64,000 bases of DNA from Janthinobacterium sp. Marseille (GCF_000013625.1 NC_009659.1:1364001-1428000), one strand, 5' to 3'. Numbered from the stretch's first letter, positions 17,672 through 26,681 are shown. Translations and numbers: made by a program. The notes: a model not told the origin generated them from the letters alone.

Positions 17672-18469
17672 CTATGCGCAAAAATCCAGCGGCAAGCGAC
17701 GCGGGAAATGCTGCCCTTTACCGGATCGGTCTGCATCACGCAGCGTGCGCCAGGTATAAGCCAACGCATTCTCTACTGCTTCTACCGTGGCTTCACCCAA
17801 GGCCAGTCGACCTGCCAAAGTGCTGGCCAGCGTGCAACCGGAGCCGTGATAGCTGCCGGGCAGGCGGTCGCAGGTAAAGGTATGCGAGCTGCCATCACGT
17901 GAATACAGGCGGTTGTGTACTTGCTGTTCATCGCCGTGGCCGCCGGTGATCAACAGGTGCTGACAAAAAGGCAGTAATTTGGCCGCGCATTCATCCGCTG
18001 TGCCATTTGGCAATTCCGCCAGGATGCGAGCTTCCGGCAGGTTGGGGGTGACGATGGTGGCCAGTGGCAACAGGCGTTCGCGCATTGCATAACCGACTTC
18101 ATCCTTGCCTAAGGCGCCACCACCACCTGCGCGCAGCACCGGATCACAAACTACCGGCACATTCGGCAAGCGCTGCAGGATGCCCGCTACGGTATCCACC
18201 ATTTCAACCGAACCCAGCATGCCGAGCTTGATGCCGGCGATAGGCAAATCGGTGATGACGGCTTCAGCTTGTGCCAAGACCCAGGCCGAATCCAGTACGC
18301 GGAAATCGGAGACGTCGACCGAGTTTTGTACGGTCAATGCGGTAACGGTAGGCGCAGCGTGGCAGCCTTGCGCCATCAGTGCTTCGATATCGGCTTGTAG
18401 GCCGGCACCACCGCTGGGATCGTGGCCGGAAAGACAGAGGACGACAGGGCGGGAACTGGAAGTATTCAT
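17672..18469 (-). CDS. thiD: Hydroxymethylpyrimidine / phosphomethylpyrimidine kinase
   Basis: Phosphorylates HMP twice to HMP-PP for thiamine synthesis. The 265 aa equal the usual ThiD length. Ribokinase-fold landmarks are visible: CLSGHDPSGGAGLQADIEA near residue 12, the catalytic end GSGCTLASTLAGRLALG near residue 215, and IKLGMLGS and VCDPVLRAGGG between. The start at 18469 (MNTSSSRPVV) gives the family N-terminus; ATGs further upstream add residues without similarity. No TPP riboswitch is visible ahead of it, and no other thiamine genes are in the window. Confidence 0.94.
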   Translation of the reverse strand: MNTSSSRPVVLCLSGHDPSGGAGLQADIEALMAQGCHAAPTVTALTVQNSVDVSDFRVLDSAWVLAQAEAVITDLPIAGIKLGMLGSVEMVDTVAGILQRLPNVPVVCDPVLRAGGGGALGKDEVGYAMRERLLPLATIVTPNLPEARILAELPNGTADECAAKLLPFCQHLLITGGHGDEQQVHNRLYSRDGSSHTFTCDRLPGSYHGSGCTLASTLAGRLALGEATVEAVENALAYTWRTLRDADRSGKGQHFPRRLPLDFCA

Positions 18470-18648
18470 TGTGCTGATTGACTCTTTAAACATGGCGGCT
18501 TTTTTGGAAGCCGGCCTGAGAAAAAATGGTTGGCGCAAGTATTGAACGGAACTGGCTCGCCAGACGACGCGTTGCGTCCGCCATTATAGCCGTGACTGCG
18601 GGTTGGAACCTTGATCCGGGACTGGTTTCCGGACCTGGAGGGGAGAAC

Positions 18649-21345
18649 TCAGGGAAAGAGGTTTTGCTTGCGGATGATGTCCGCAATATTGTCGGCCGGC
18701 AGCGGCCACGCGACGTAATAGCCCTGGACTTCGTCGCAGGACAGGGTTTGCAGGATATGCAACTGTTCCAGGGTTTCGACGCCTTCGGCCACGACGCGCA
18801 TGCCGAGTGCCTTGGCCATCGAAACAATGGCGGTAAAGAAGATTTCGCCATCCTTGCCGCGTCCGAGCTGTGAAGTAAAAGCCTGGTCGATTTTGAGGAT
18901 ATCCATGTCCAGCCTTTGCAACAGCGACAGCGATGAATAACCAGTGCCAAAATCATCGACGTGTACCTTGATGCCCATTGCATTGATGGCGGTCAGTTCA
19001 TCGAAGATGTCGCCGATATTGCGCATCATCGCGGATTCGGTCAGTTCGATTTCCAGCAGCGATGCAGGGATGCCATGCTTGGCAAGGCTGGCTGCGATCG
19101 ATTTCTTGACCTTGCCTTCATTGAATTGATGCGGCGATACATTGACCGATACCGGCACCGCTTCCACACCTTGCTTGAGCCAGCTTGCCAGTTGCGCGCA
19201 GACCTTGTCGACCACCAATTCACCGATAGGGTTGATCAGGCCGCTTTCTTCAGCCAGGCCGATGAAGTCATTCGGCAAGACCAGGCCGCGGGTCGGATGT
19301 TGCCAGCGTATCAGGGCTTCTATGCCGAGCAGTTTGCCGGTCTGGGTTTGCACGCGCGGCTGGTAATAGATGAGGAATTGATCTTCCTTGATCGCCTGCT
19401 GCAATTCCTGCTCGGTATTGAGCCGCATTTTGATGTCTTCATACAGCGTGTGATCGTAGAAGCGGAACTGGCCCTTGCTGCCGGTTTTGGCTGCATACAT
19501 GGCGATATCGGCATTCTTGACCAGCGTTTCCACATCCTGCCCGTCACGCGGGAAGATGCTGATGCCGATGGAGCCACCTATGCGGTTCTTTTGCGAAGTG
19601 GTGTCGCGCGAAATTTCGAAGGGTTCGCGCAAAGCCTGGTTGATTGCATGGGCAATGTGCGCTGCTTCTTCTTCGCTATGGATGGCTTCCAGTATCACGG
19701 TGAATTCATCACCTCCTATGCGTATGACTTTGTCGCTGGGGCGCAGCACCGAGCGCAGGCGCTTGGCGACTGTGCATAGCAACTGGTCGCCGGCGGAATG
19801 GCCGAGTGTATCGTTGACGTTCTTGAAGTCGTCGAGGTCAATGAAGAGTATCGCCAGCATGGTTGCATTCGCCCTGGCATTTTCCAAAGCCTTGGGCAGA
19901 TAGCTCATGAACCAGTGACGGTTCGGCAGCGCGGTCAGGCCGTCTTCAGTCGCCAGGCGGGACATTTCGCGTTCGTGGCGCTTTGGTTCGCTGATGTCGC
20001 GTAGCGTGATCGCCAGGCCGTTTTCAGAGCGGACGAATTTCCGCTTCAGCCATTCGGCATCAACAGGGCTGTCTGCCGGCACCTGATAGTCATCTTCGAA
20101 GAAACCGGTGTCCATGGCGATGCGATATGCCTGCATTACCTTGTCGAAGTATTCGCCGGAATAAAAATCGGACACTTTGACACCCGTAAACTTGTCCTTA
20201 TTCATATTGTAGAAGGACGCACCTTTTTCATTGCAGTCGACGACCTGGAAGTCGGTAATGAATTCATTGCGATCGCGCATCGGCAGCAGGATGTAGAAGC
20301 CTTCATTGCCGCCTTCGGTGGCGATGCGATAGGTTTCACGGATCGCATCAGCTTGCTGCTTGCGCCAGGCCAGGCGTATCGACATCCACATCGCGGCAGT
20401 GGCAAACAAGAGCAGGAGTGCACTGCCAAACACTGCAATCTTGCGATACAGCGCCAGATTGTTTTCATATGGCAGCAGGATGTCTTCCTTGCTCAGGCCG
20501 ACCATCACAAAGAAGGGATAACCTTTCAGCTTTTGCGTGGCGATGAAGTGGGTATCGGTGTCAGCATACTGGCGCGCATTGCTGACGATATTGCTCGGGC
20601 TTTGCTCAGCACGGAGCGGAAAGGACACCAGAGAGAATGCATCCTCTTTGCGTCCGCGCATTTGTGCCACACGTTCGACGCCGTCGTTGCCGATGAAGGC
20701 CAGCACCCCGTCGTGCCCGAGGATGGGATCGTCGGAAAACAGCGTGAAGAATTCCGGCGCCAGGCCCAATACCAGTACGCCGGCGAAGCTGCCGTCTTCA
20801 TTTTCGAGGCGGCGCGTAACCTGGACGATGCGTTCCTTGCTGAGGCGCCCCATGGTCGGCGTGCCGATGCGCAATTCCGCCGACATATTGTGTGCATGGA
20901 ATTTGAAATACTCGCGATCAGATACAGTGAACATTTGCGTTACCGGCACGCTGGTGGTGAGCGGGCGGCCATCGACATCGTAAATCGCGACCGAGGAGAA
21001 TTGCGGCACGTTGAGCAAGCCTTTGCCTATCATCTCTTCAAAGCCGAGGTAACCTTTTGATTGTTCCCAACCGTATTTGATTTGCTGCGCCAGCTGGTCG
21101 AGCTGTTCTATGCTCCGAGTCAGGTATTGCGCATAGGCTTTGGAGAGGGAGACCGCTTGTTTGGCAGCGTTTTCCTGCAGGATCTTCTTATCGTTTTCGA
21201 GTTTGGAATAAACCACGCCCCAGAGCAGGGCGATCAGCAGCAGGGCCGACAGCGGCCACAGGATCACAAGGCGCAGGTGCCTTTGGATAAAGCTGATTTT
21301 CGGTGAACTATCGCGCGGGTAATCACCTTGGTTTTTCGCATGCAT
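18649..21345 (-). CDS. Membrane c-di-GMP signalling protein: periplasmic sensor, PAS, GGDEF and EAL domains
   Basis: Inner-membrane protein of 898 aa that probably makes and/or breaks cyclic di-GMP. It has a transmembrane helix near residues 28-48 and a periplasmic dCache-like sensor of ~240 aa (VAIYDVDGRPLTTSVPVTQMFTVSDREYFK). A second helix lies near 300-322 (VFGSALLLLFATAAMWMSIRLAW), then a PAS-like domain. The GGDEF domain has intact RIGGDEFTVI. The EAL domain has GIEALIRWQHP, DDFGTGYSSL and a full set of acidic residues, so both activities are possible. The ATG at 21345 has only a weak ribosome site; a TTG at 21357 is an alternative. It stands alone, with a long non-coding region upstream. 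The ligand is unknown. Confidence 0.9.
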   Translation of the reverse strand: MHAKNQGDYPRDSSPKISFIQRHLRLVILWPLSALLLIALLWGVVYSKLENDKKILQENAAKQAVSLSKAYAQYLTRSIEQLDQLAQQIKYGWEQSKGYLGFEEMIGKGLLNVPQFSSVAIYDVDGRPLTTSVPVTQMFTVSDREYFKFHAHNMSAELRIGTPTMGRLSKERIVQVTRRLENEDGSFAGVLVLGLAPEFFTLFSDDPILGHDGVLAFIGNDGVERVAQMRGRKEDAFSLVSFPLRAEQSPSNIVSNARQYADTDTHFIATQKLKGYPFFVMVGLSKEDILLPYENNLALYRKIAVFGSALLLLFATAAMWMSIRLAWRKQQADAIRETYRIATEGGNEGFYILLPMRDRNEFITDFQVVDCNEKGASFYNMNKDKFTGVKVSDFYSGEYFDKVMQAYRIAMDTGFFEDDYQVPADSPVDAEWLKRKFVRSENGLAITLRDISEPKRHEREMSRLATEDGLTALPNRHWFMSYLPKALENARANATMLAILFIDLDDFKNVNDTLGHSAGDQLLCTVAKRLRSVLRPSDKVIRIGGDEFTVILEAIHSEEEAAHIAHAINQALREPFEISRDTTSQKNRIGGSIGISIFPRDGQDVETLVKNADIAMYAAKTGSKGQFRFYDHTLYEDIKMRLNTEQELQQAIKEDQFLIYYQPRVQTQTGKLLGIEALIRWQHPTRGLVLPNDFIGLAEESGLINPIGELVVDKVCAQLASWLKQGVEAVPVSVNVSPHQFNEGKVKKSIAASLAKHGIPASLLEIELTESAMMRNIGDIFDELTAINAMGIKVHVDDFGTGYSSLSLLQRLDMDILKIDQAFTSQLGRGKDGEIFFTAIVSMAKALGMRVVAEGVETLEQLHILQTLSCDEVQGYYVAWPLPADNIADIIRKQNLFP

Positions 21346-22111
21346 AAGAATAATCAACCGAGCATAGGTTATGTTCTGTGATGGAAACTAGACGAGGTAA
21401 GCGAGCGATAGCGAAAGAATGCGGATCTACGCTTGCTCTTGGGACTGGCGAATGGCAGTCCGGGAGGTCGAAGAACGTTTCTTGCGTTTCCTGTTAATAG
21501 GCTTGTCTATAAATATTCAAATATCAGTCAGCTTCTTTGCATATGGTTGGTACCGGCATTGATGTCTGCCGCGATGGCTTATCTCTAGTCATTTTTTTAT
21601 TCTTTTCCGATGCCGACTTCCAGTGGATCGTGCGAGAAAGCGACCTAGTGTAGTCATTCGGAAATATTGCTGTTATCCCATAGATATGGGAGAAAAAGGG
21701 GCTCCGACACCTTAATTAACAAATGCAAACGATTCTTCTTTTTGCTCGGATGTTGCCCATAGGGAAAATTTGAAAACGCGGCTTTTTAGCCTGTGGCGTC
21801 AAACATACTTTTAATTTTAAATTTAACAATTTCATTGGGAAAAGCGGAAGGAGTCTTGATAAATTAGTATGTAAATTGACATTCCGACTACCGCCTAAAC
21901 GACTTGCGTTGAAGCCCCAGGCCGCGGCGGCATTGCTTTTGCGCGTTGGCAGCGGCGATCCTTGCTTGCCCGCGAAGCCGTGAAACTGGAGAGCGGAAAT
22001 AGGATTTTTTATTTATTGCATCGTGATTTGCCGGCATATGCGTCTTGCTGTCAGCCAACGGGACGCGTACCATGAAGCCATAAAACAATGACATTTTTTA
22101 TGGAGACATCA
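21346..22111. other. 766-bp non-coding stretch
   Basis: No convincing gene. Base composition is more AT-rich and uneven than in neighbours (for example 21500-21720 and 21780-21880). A 6-bp hairpin TCCCATAGATATGGGA lies at 21676-21691. A 68-codon minus-strand frame at 21888-22094 lacks a ribosome site and recognisable content. It should contain the promoters of the c-di-GMP gene (minus) and of the small gene at 22112 (plus), but none stands out. A decayed gene or small RNA cannot be excluded. Confidence 0.4.
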
Positions 22112-22426
22112 ATGTCAGTTCACTTGATTGAAGCAGTACGTTTTAATGAAGCAGGCGACAGGGTAGAAATGGTGAGATGGGGACGTGGCCACCGCAAAGG
22201 CGATGGTTCCCCTGGTTGGGAGGCAGTGACGACAGAACATGACGTCAGCCTGGTGGTCGATGCGCTGCACTTCGGTGACGAAGTGGCGACGGCCTTCAAG
22301 GTAGGGAATGAAATGGTGCTGGGCCCGCGCGTCCACATCGTCATACATCAACATGGCATCGAAGACATCGACACGATAGACCACGATGTCCCGGGCCGCA
22401 CATTGGCAGATTTGCCGCGTTTTTAA
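22112..22426 (+). CDS. Small conserved-looking hypothetical protein
   Basis: Not recognised. It is a 104-aa, acidic, His-containing, cytoplasmic-looking protein without signal or membrane segment. It begins MSVHLIEAVRFNEAGDRVEMVRWGR and the body alternates charged and hydrophobic residues like an all-beta fold (VSLVVDALHFGDEVATAF, GPRVHIVIHQHGIEDIDTI). GGAG lies eight bases upstream of the ATG at 22112, better than the in-frame start at 22088. The next small gene starts 51 bp later on the same strand and may be co-transcribed. Confidence 0.7.
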   Translation: MSVHLIEAVRFNEAGDRVEMVRWGRGHRKGDGSPGWEAVTTEHDVSLVVDALHFGDEVATAFKVGNEMVLGPRVHIVIHQHGIEDIDTIDHDVPGRTLADLPRF

Positions 22427-22477
22427 GCTGTCGCCAGTTGGCGGCAGTGATTTATATATTTGAGATTGGAAGCAGTA

Positions 22478-22840
22478 ATGGGTGGTGATTTAACGACGGA
22501 TGAGTTCGACGCGCTGGCGCAGATAGTGGCCGGTATCAAAGCCGGAGAACGACCTTCCGCCTGCGTAGCAAGGAATACCAAGCGCCTGCTCGGCCTCAAA
22601 TATATCGAATATGCAAAGAATGGCCAGCTCGCCCTGAGCGAGAAAGGCAAGCAAACCTTGTTCATCAAGGGGTGCATCAATGGCTTGCGTGCCATTGCAA
22701 ATGATCCTGCAACGGTATTGAAATCCGATGTGCAAACCTTCCTCGGCAAGAAGGGACATATCGCAGCGAAAGACGGCGGTTACGAAATTACGGAAAAAGG
22801 CCGGGAATGCCTGGCCGATATTGATGCCCGCAGTAAATAA
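22478..22840 (+). CDS. Hypothetical protein with two winged-helix-like halves
   Basis: Not recognised by family. The 120 aa show an internal repeat typical of winged helices: RLLGLKYIEYAKNGQLALSEKGKQTL (residues ~42-67) and FLGKKGHIAAKDGGYEITEKGRECL (~89-113). Each half has a helix, a turn and a beta wing ending in S/TEKG. This suggests a small nucleic-acid-binding protein; that is inference from pattern only. The ATG at 22478 has GGAAG eight bases upstream. Confidence 0.7.
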   Translation: MGGDLTTDEFDALAQIVAGIKAGERPSACVARNTKRLLGLKYIEYAKNGQLALSEKGKQTLFIKGCINGLRAIANDPATVLKSDVQTFLGKKGHIAAKDGGYEITEKGRECLADIDARSK

Positions 22841-22895
22841 TCGGTCTTTTCCTGCCTGATATCCGCGTTCGCATCATGGTCATAGTGCTGCGCAA

Positions 22896-22923
22896 TGCAC
22901 ACTTGCAAACATGATCGTATAAT
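22896..22923 (+). promoter_or_regulatory. Promoter of the cfa leader transcript
   Basis: Perfect -10 TATAAT (22918-22923) with a 4/6 -35 TGCACA (22896-22901) and a 16-nt spacer. Transcription would begin near 22930, some 337 nt ahead of the cfa ATG. Confidence 0.5.
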
Positions 22924-22929
22924 CGCCTC

Positions 22930-23266
22930 TGGTCACCACCTTGCCATTTACGGCGGGGTGCTGAGCTTTCCAATTTAATCTGTATGTAAAGGCACCGCAT
23001 TCGAGTGCCGCTCTAGGTCGAAGTAATCGTTTTTCTACTTTTTAAATAAAGGGGGAGCGTTACATGAAATCTGTTCACTTACCCGGATTAAGTCCGCCTC
23101 GTTCTGCCTGCGCAGACGGGAGGGCGAACATAGCCTGCGCAACATCGGCGGCTACTCTTCACCGACCCAATGAACACCGGGTCACGTTTCTTGTCTACAG
23201 CATACTTATTGCCGCCGCACGAGCGTGTGCGGTCCCGTCAGGAATTTTTCAGATAGGGCTTAAGCG
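22930..23266 (+). ncRNA. Long structured 5' leader of cfa (possible cis-regulatory RNA)
   Basis: The leader can fold into several hairpins. CACC..GCC/GGCGGGGTG lies in 22934-22962, and GGCAC/GTGCC at about 22991-23010. TCTGC/GCAGA with a CTGC loop is extended by CCTC/GAGG inside 23090-23120. CCGCAC/GTGCGG with a 6-nt loop is at about 23214-23231. It encloses a 68-codon reading frame that ends on the cfa start codon. I do not recognise a known riboswitch class. The function is inferred only from length, folding potential and coupling. Confidence 0.5.
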
Positions 23267-23270
23267 ATGA
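23064..23270 (+). CDS. Possible leader peptide translationally coupled to cfa
   Basis: A 68-codon frame begins with ATG behind a very strong ribosome site (GGGGGAG, six bases upstream). It ends in TGA overlapping the cfa ATG (ATGA, 23267-23270). The cfa gene has only a weak site of its own, so ribosomes finishing this frame could start cfa. The peptide is Ala/Arg/Cys-rich with one short hydrophobic run (TFLVYSILIAAA) and matches nothing I know. It may be real, or the frame may serve only to move ribosomes through the structured leader. Confidence 0.5.
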   Translation: MKSVHLPGLSPPRSACADGRANIACATSAATLHRPNEHRVTFLVYSILIAAARACAVPSGIFQIGLKR

Positions 23271-24601
23271 ATGATCGAAACAACCACCTCACGACACCAG
23301 CTTCTTTAATGGCTGACTCTTTCAGTAGTGCGCAGATAGAGGCAGCGCTGCGTATCCTGAAGCATCTCTTGCATAACTTCCCGGGCGCGACAGCATTTCG
23401 CGTCCTGGGCGACAAGCTCGACCAGATTGAAATTGCCACACCCAAGTTCACGCTGTTGCTGCGTGATCCGGCTGTGCTACGCAAACTTGTGTTCGGGCGC
23501 AGTCCCTTGCCGCTGGCAGACGCCTATATCAATGGCTTGATCGATATCGATGGCGATCTGTATGCGGCCCTGGGCCTCAAACAGTATTTTGCATCCTTCG
23601 ATTTCTCGCTGGCGACACGCTGGGCGTTATTGCGCGATGCATGGCGTTTGCCATCGAAACCAAGGAACCTGCCGACCACGCCTTTCGGCTCCGGCGAGTT
23701 TGCACACAAGCATTCGAAGAGCAGTGACCAGGCTGCGATTTCCTTCCACTACGATGTGTCCAATTCCTTCTATAAATTGTGGCTGGACAAGGAAATGGTG
23801 TATTCCTGCGCTTACTTCCATTCCCTGGAAGATACGCTGGAACAGGCGCAGGAAAACAAGCTCGACCACATCTGCCGCAAGCTGCGCCTGAAGCCGGGTG
23901 AACGTTTCCTCGATGTCGGTTGCGGCTGGGGCGCGATGGTGTGCTGGGCCGCACGTCACTATGGCGTCAAAGCGCATGGCATCACGCTGAGCGAGAAGCA
24001 GTATGAATATGCACAGGCGCGTATCCAGGCTGAAGGTTTGAGTCACCTGGTGACAGTCGAGTTGCGTGATTACCGTGACCTCGAAGGCGAATCGGTATAC
24101 GACAAGATTTCCAGTGTCGGCATGTTTGAACACGTGGGCCTGGCCAATCTGCCGGTCTACAACGCCACCATCAAGCGCGTGCTGCGCCCGGGTGGGCTCT
24201 TCCTCAATCACGGCATTACGCATGATGAAGAAGGCTGGCAGCGCACGATAGATACCGAGTTCATCAACCGTTATGTGTTCCCGGACGGCGAGCTGGATAC
24301 CGTCAGCAACATCCAGCGCCGCATGGAACAGACCGGTTTTGAAATCCACGATGTCGAAGCCTTGCGTCCGCATTACGCACTCACGCTCCGGCAATGGGTC
24401 AGCCGGCTCGAAGATCATCGCGAAGAAGCATTGCAATACGTCGGTGAATCAGCCTATCGTGTCTGGCGTTTGTATATGGCCGCATGTGCGCTGGAATTCG
24501 AATACGGCGGTACCGGCATCTATCAAATCCTGGCATCCAAACCGGGTGGTGCTGAACCTGCAGTGCCGTTGACGCGCAGCGATATTTACGCCACTTCCTA
24601 A
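23267..24601 (+). CDS. cfa: Cyclopropane-fatty-acyl-phospholipid synthase
   Basis: Transfers a methylene from SAM to cis double bonds of membrane phospholipid acyl chains, usually at entry to stationary phase or in acid stress. The protein has 444 aa. An N-terminal domain (~130 aa) is followed by the SAM domain, which has motif I FLDVGCGWGAMV near residue 216. The bicarbonate/active-site segment SVGMFEHVG lies near 285, and LWLDKEMVYSCAYF and LNHGITHDEEGW are also present. The C-terminal part contains LRPHYALTLRQWVSRLE. It begins on the stop codon of the leader frame. A terminator shared with the convergent LysR gene follows. Confidence 0.94.
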   Translation: MNDRNNHLTTPASLMADSFSSAQIEAALRILKHLLHNFPGATAFRVLGDKLDQIEIATPKFTLLLRDPAVLRKLVFGRSPLPLADAYINGLIDIDGDLYAALGLKQYFASFDFSLATRWALLRDAWRLPSKPRNLPTTPFGSGEFAHKHSKSSDQAAISFHYDVSNSFYKLWLDKEMVYSCAYFHSLEDTLEQAQENKLDHICRKLRLKPGERFLDVGCGWGAMVCWAARHYGVKAHGITLSEKQYEYAQARIQAEGLSHLVTVELRDYRDLEGESVYDKISSVGMFEHVGLANLPVYNATIKRVLRPGGLFLNHGITHDEEGWQRTIDTEFINRYVFPDGELDTVSNIQRRMEQTGFEIHDVEALRPHYALTLRQWVSRLEDHREEALQYVGESAYRVWRLYMAACALEFEYGGTGIYQILASKPGGAEPAVPLTRSDIYATS

Positions 24602-24620
24602 ATAATCGCCTGAACGAGAA

Positions 24621-24656
24621 AAGCCGCATCCTGTTACAGGGATGCGGCTTTTTTTA
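24621..24656. terminator. Terminator between cfa and the LysR gene
   Basis: Stem GCCGCATCC/GGATGCGGC (24623-24648) followed by eight Ts. The left flank has only four As, so it is strongest for cfa. Confidence 0.85.
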
Positions 24657-24665
24657 TTCAAACGA

Positions 24666-25574
24666 TTAACGGTAACCGGCTACTGCTTGTGGTAATTCTT
24701 CGAGCAGGTGTGTACGCAGGCTTTGTGCTGCCGGTGACAGCGGATAGCCGGCACGGGTAAGCACCGCGAGTTCACGCTCTATGACTGGCGCGCTGATTGT
24801 CCGTAGTTCCAGGCCCATACGTTCCGCTACCGGCAATACACCGGTTGTAACGATGGCTACACCCACACCAGCGCGCACCATACCGGTCATGGTCCAGGGC
24901 AGGGCCACTTCATAAGCCGGTGTGAGCGTAATGCCAACGCGCGCCAGATGCTGGTCCAGATAGGTACGGATCAGGCTCGGTGGTTTCAGCAATATCGGCT
25001 GGGTCGCTGCGATGTCTTGCCAGGTGATGGTTTTCTTGCGCATCAGCTGGTGTTCCTTGTGCATCAGCACGGCATATTTATCGCGCCCGATGACCTGCGC
25101 CAGCATGCTGTTATCCCCGTCCAGCGTCATGCCGATGCCGACATCCACGGTACCGGCGACGATGAGTTCACGCACCTGGCGTTCGGCGACATCTTCGACG
25201 ATGACGCGTATGCCCGGATAGCGACGATTAAAACTTTTCAAAAGATCCGGGATGACGGTCGCCGCATGCAATGAGCCTGCAGCGATAGTGACGCGCCCTT
25301 TCTTCAGCGCCAGCAGGTCGCGCGAGTTTTCCACCACCGACAACAAGTCCATCAATGTCTTTTGCGCGACCGGCAGCAGGTCGTGTCCTGCATCGGTGAG
25401 TTCCAGGCGGCGCGTATGGCGGTCAAACAAACGCAGGCCCAGCAAATTTTCGAGGTCACGCACCAACAGGCTGAGTGAAGACTGCGATACGCCGAGCAGT
25501 TCTGCGGCCAGCGTGAACTTGCCGGTCTCAGCCACGGTGACAAAAGCACGTAATTGCCGCAAGGTTATATTCAT
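24666..25574 (-). CDS. LysR-family transcriptional regulator of the Rieske oxygenase operon
   Basis: DNA-binding regulator of 302 aa. The N-terminal winged helix-turn-helix (residues 1-60) has LRQLRAFVTVAETGKFTLAAELLGVSQSSLS. A linker helix and the two-lobed effector-binding domain follow (VTIAAGSLHAATVIPDLL near 92; GTVDVGIGMT near 142). It is divergent from the reductase/oxygenase/TIM-barrel operon with a 117-bp gap that holds a perfect inverted repeat, so it very likely controls that operon. The co-inducer is unknown. Confidence 0.9.
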   Translation of the reverse strand: MNITLRQLRAFVTVAETGKFTLAAELLGVSQSSLSLLVRDLENLLGLRLFDRHTRRLELTDAGHDLLPVAQKTLMDLLSVVENSRDLLALKKGRVTIAAGSLHAATVIPDLLKSFNRRYPGIRVIVEDVAERQVRELIVAGTVDVGIGMTLDGDNSMLAQVIGRDKYAVLMHKEHQLMRKKTITWQDIAATQPILLKPPSLIRTYLDQHLARVGITLTPAYEVALPWTMTGMVRAGVGVAIVTTGVLPVAERMGLELRTISAPVIERELAVLTRAGYPLSPAAQSLRTHLLEELPQAVAGYR

Positions 25575-25590
25575 GAGCTTATCTCATCAA

Positions 25591-25620
25591 TTTATATGTA
25601 TATCTATATTTACATATAAA
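25591..25620. promoter_or_regulatory. LysR operator candidate
   Basis: A perfect 10-bp inverted repeat TTTATATGTA / TACATATAAA separated by 10 AT-only or nearly AT-only bases, centred between the divergent LysR and reductase genes. It contains T-N11-A spacings typical of LysR sites. Confidence 0.6.
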
Positions 25621-25691
25621 TGGCCGACTGAGAAGCTACTCCCAGGCAAAGGCGCATGTGCGCTGTCAGGTTCAACTGAAGGAGTAGCCAG

Positions 25692-26681
25692 GTGGATTCA
25701 TCCCCAGCAAAACAGCTCACCCCGATTACTGTCGTGGTCAGCGAGATCCGCGCTTTGACGCCGACGATCAAGGCCTTTGTGCTGCACAGCACTGACGGCA
25801 CAGCACTACCTGCTTATACCGCCGGTGCGCATATACGCGTGCAAGTGATCCTGCCGGGCGGAGATGCAGATGAGCGTTCTTACTCACTGATAGACGACAG
25901 TGTTGGCAGTGAATGCAGGAGCTATTACCGGATCGCGGTACAGCGGGAAGCCAAAGGCAAAGGTGGTTCAGCCTTTATGCACGGACTTGAAGTCGGTTCG
26001 CACTTAAGCATACGTCCTCCGAAAAACGATTTCCCTTTGGATGCATCCGCCAGGCACAACGTATTGATTGCCGGTGGCATCGGTATTACGCCCATCCTGG
26101 CTATGGCCTATGCGTTGCAGGCAGGCGGACGTTCTTTTGAATTTCACTATGGCACCCGTAGTCCCGACTTGATGGCATTCCGCGATGTAGTGGAAACATT
26201 CCGTAATGCCGCACTGTACTTCGACGGCGGCGATCCGCGGCGCGGCCTGCAACTGGAGGCCTTGCTGGCGCATCCGGCCAATGGCAAACACGTCTATGTA
26301 TGCGGGCCACGCGGTTTGATCGATGCGGTAATCGCGACGGCTAAACACTATGGCTGGGCTGATGATCATGTGCACTTCGAACTATTCAATTCCCCTGCAG
26401 CGCAGGGCGGTGATACGGCATTTGAAGTGGAATTGCGTGCTTCCGGCAAGACACTGCAGGTGCCTGTCGACAAGTCGATCCTGGACGTCATATTGGCGGC
26501 CGGGTGTGACTTGATGTACGACTGCAAGCGCGGCGAATGCGGGATGTGTGCGACTGCGGTACTGGAAGGTATTCCGGATCACCGCGACTACAACCTGCCG
26601 GAAGACGAACGTGCTGCCGGCAAGGTGATGTGCATCTGCGTATCGCGCGCCAAATCCGCACGGCTGGTACTGGACATTTGA
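25692..26681 (+). CDS. Oxygenase reductase component (FAD/FMN, NAD, 2Fe-2S), VanB/phthalate-reductase type
   Basis: Electron-transfer flavoprotein of 329 aa that would pass electrons from NAD(P)H to the neighbouring Rieske oxygenase. The flavin domain (residues ~10-110) has ERSYSLIDD. The nucleotide domain has NVLIAGGIGITPILAMA near 117 and VYVCGPRGLID near 205. The C-terminal plant-type ferredoxin carries CKRGECGMC and a later Cys in KVMCIC. This order is the phthalate dioxygenase reductase class IA layout. Translation begins at GTG 25692 after AAGGAG. It is first in a three-gene operon. Confidence 0.92.
   Translation: MDSSPAKQLTPITVVVSEIRALTPTIKAFVLHSTDGTALPAYTAGAHIRVQVILPGGDADERSYSLIDDSVGSECRSYYRIAVQREAKGKGGSAFMHGLEVGSHLSIRPPKNDFPLDASARHNVLIAGGIGITPILAMAYALQAGGRSFEFHYGTRSPDLMAFRDVVETFRNAALYFDGGDPRRGLQLEALLAHPANGKHVYVCGPRGLIDAVIATAKHYGWADDHVHFELFNSPAAQGGDTAFEVELRASGKTLQVPVDKSILDVILAAGCDLMYDCKRGECGMCATAVLEGIPDHRDYNLPEDERAAGKVMCICVSRAKSARLVLDI

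Noticed and set aside
18470..18648. Possible TPP riboswitch ahead of thiD
   Set aside because: The conserved CUGAGA and pyrophosphate-binding segments are not present.
21740..21860. Possible cyclic-di-GMP riboswitch near the c-di-GMP protein gene
   Set aside because: The conserved GEMM core and tetraloop pattern could not be found on either strand.
21888..22094. A 68-codon minus-strand frame in the long gap
   Set aside because: No ribosome site, atypical basic composition and no recognisable content.
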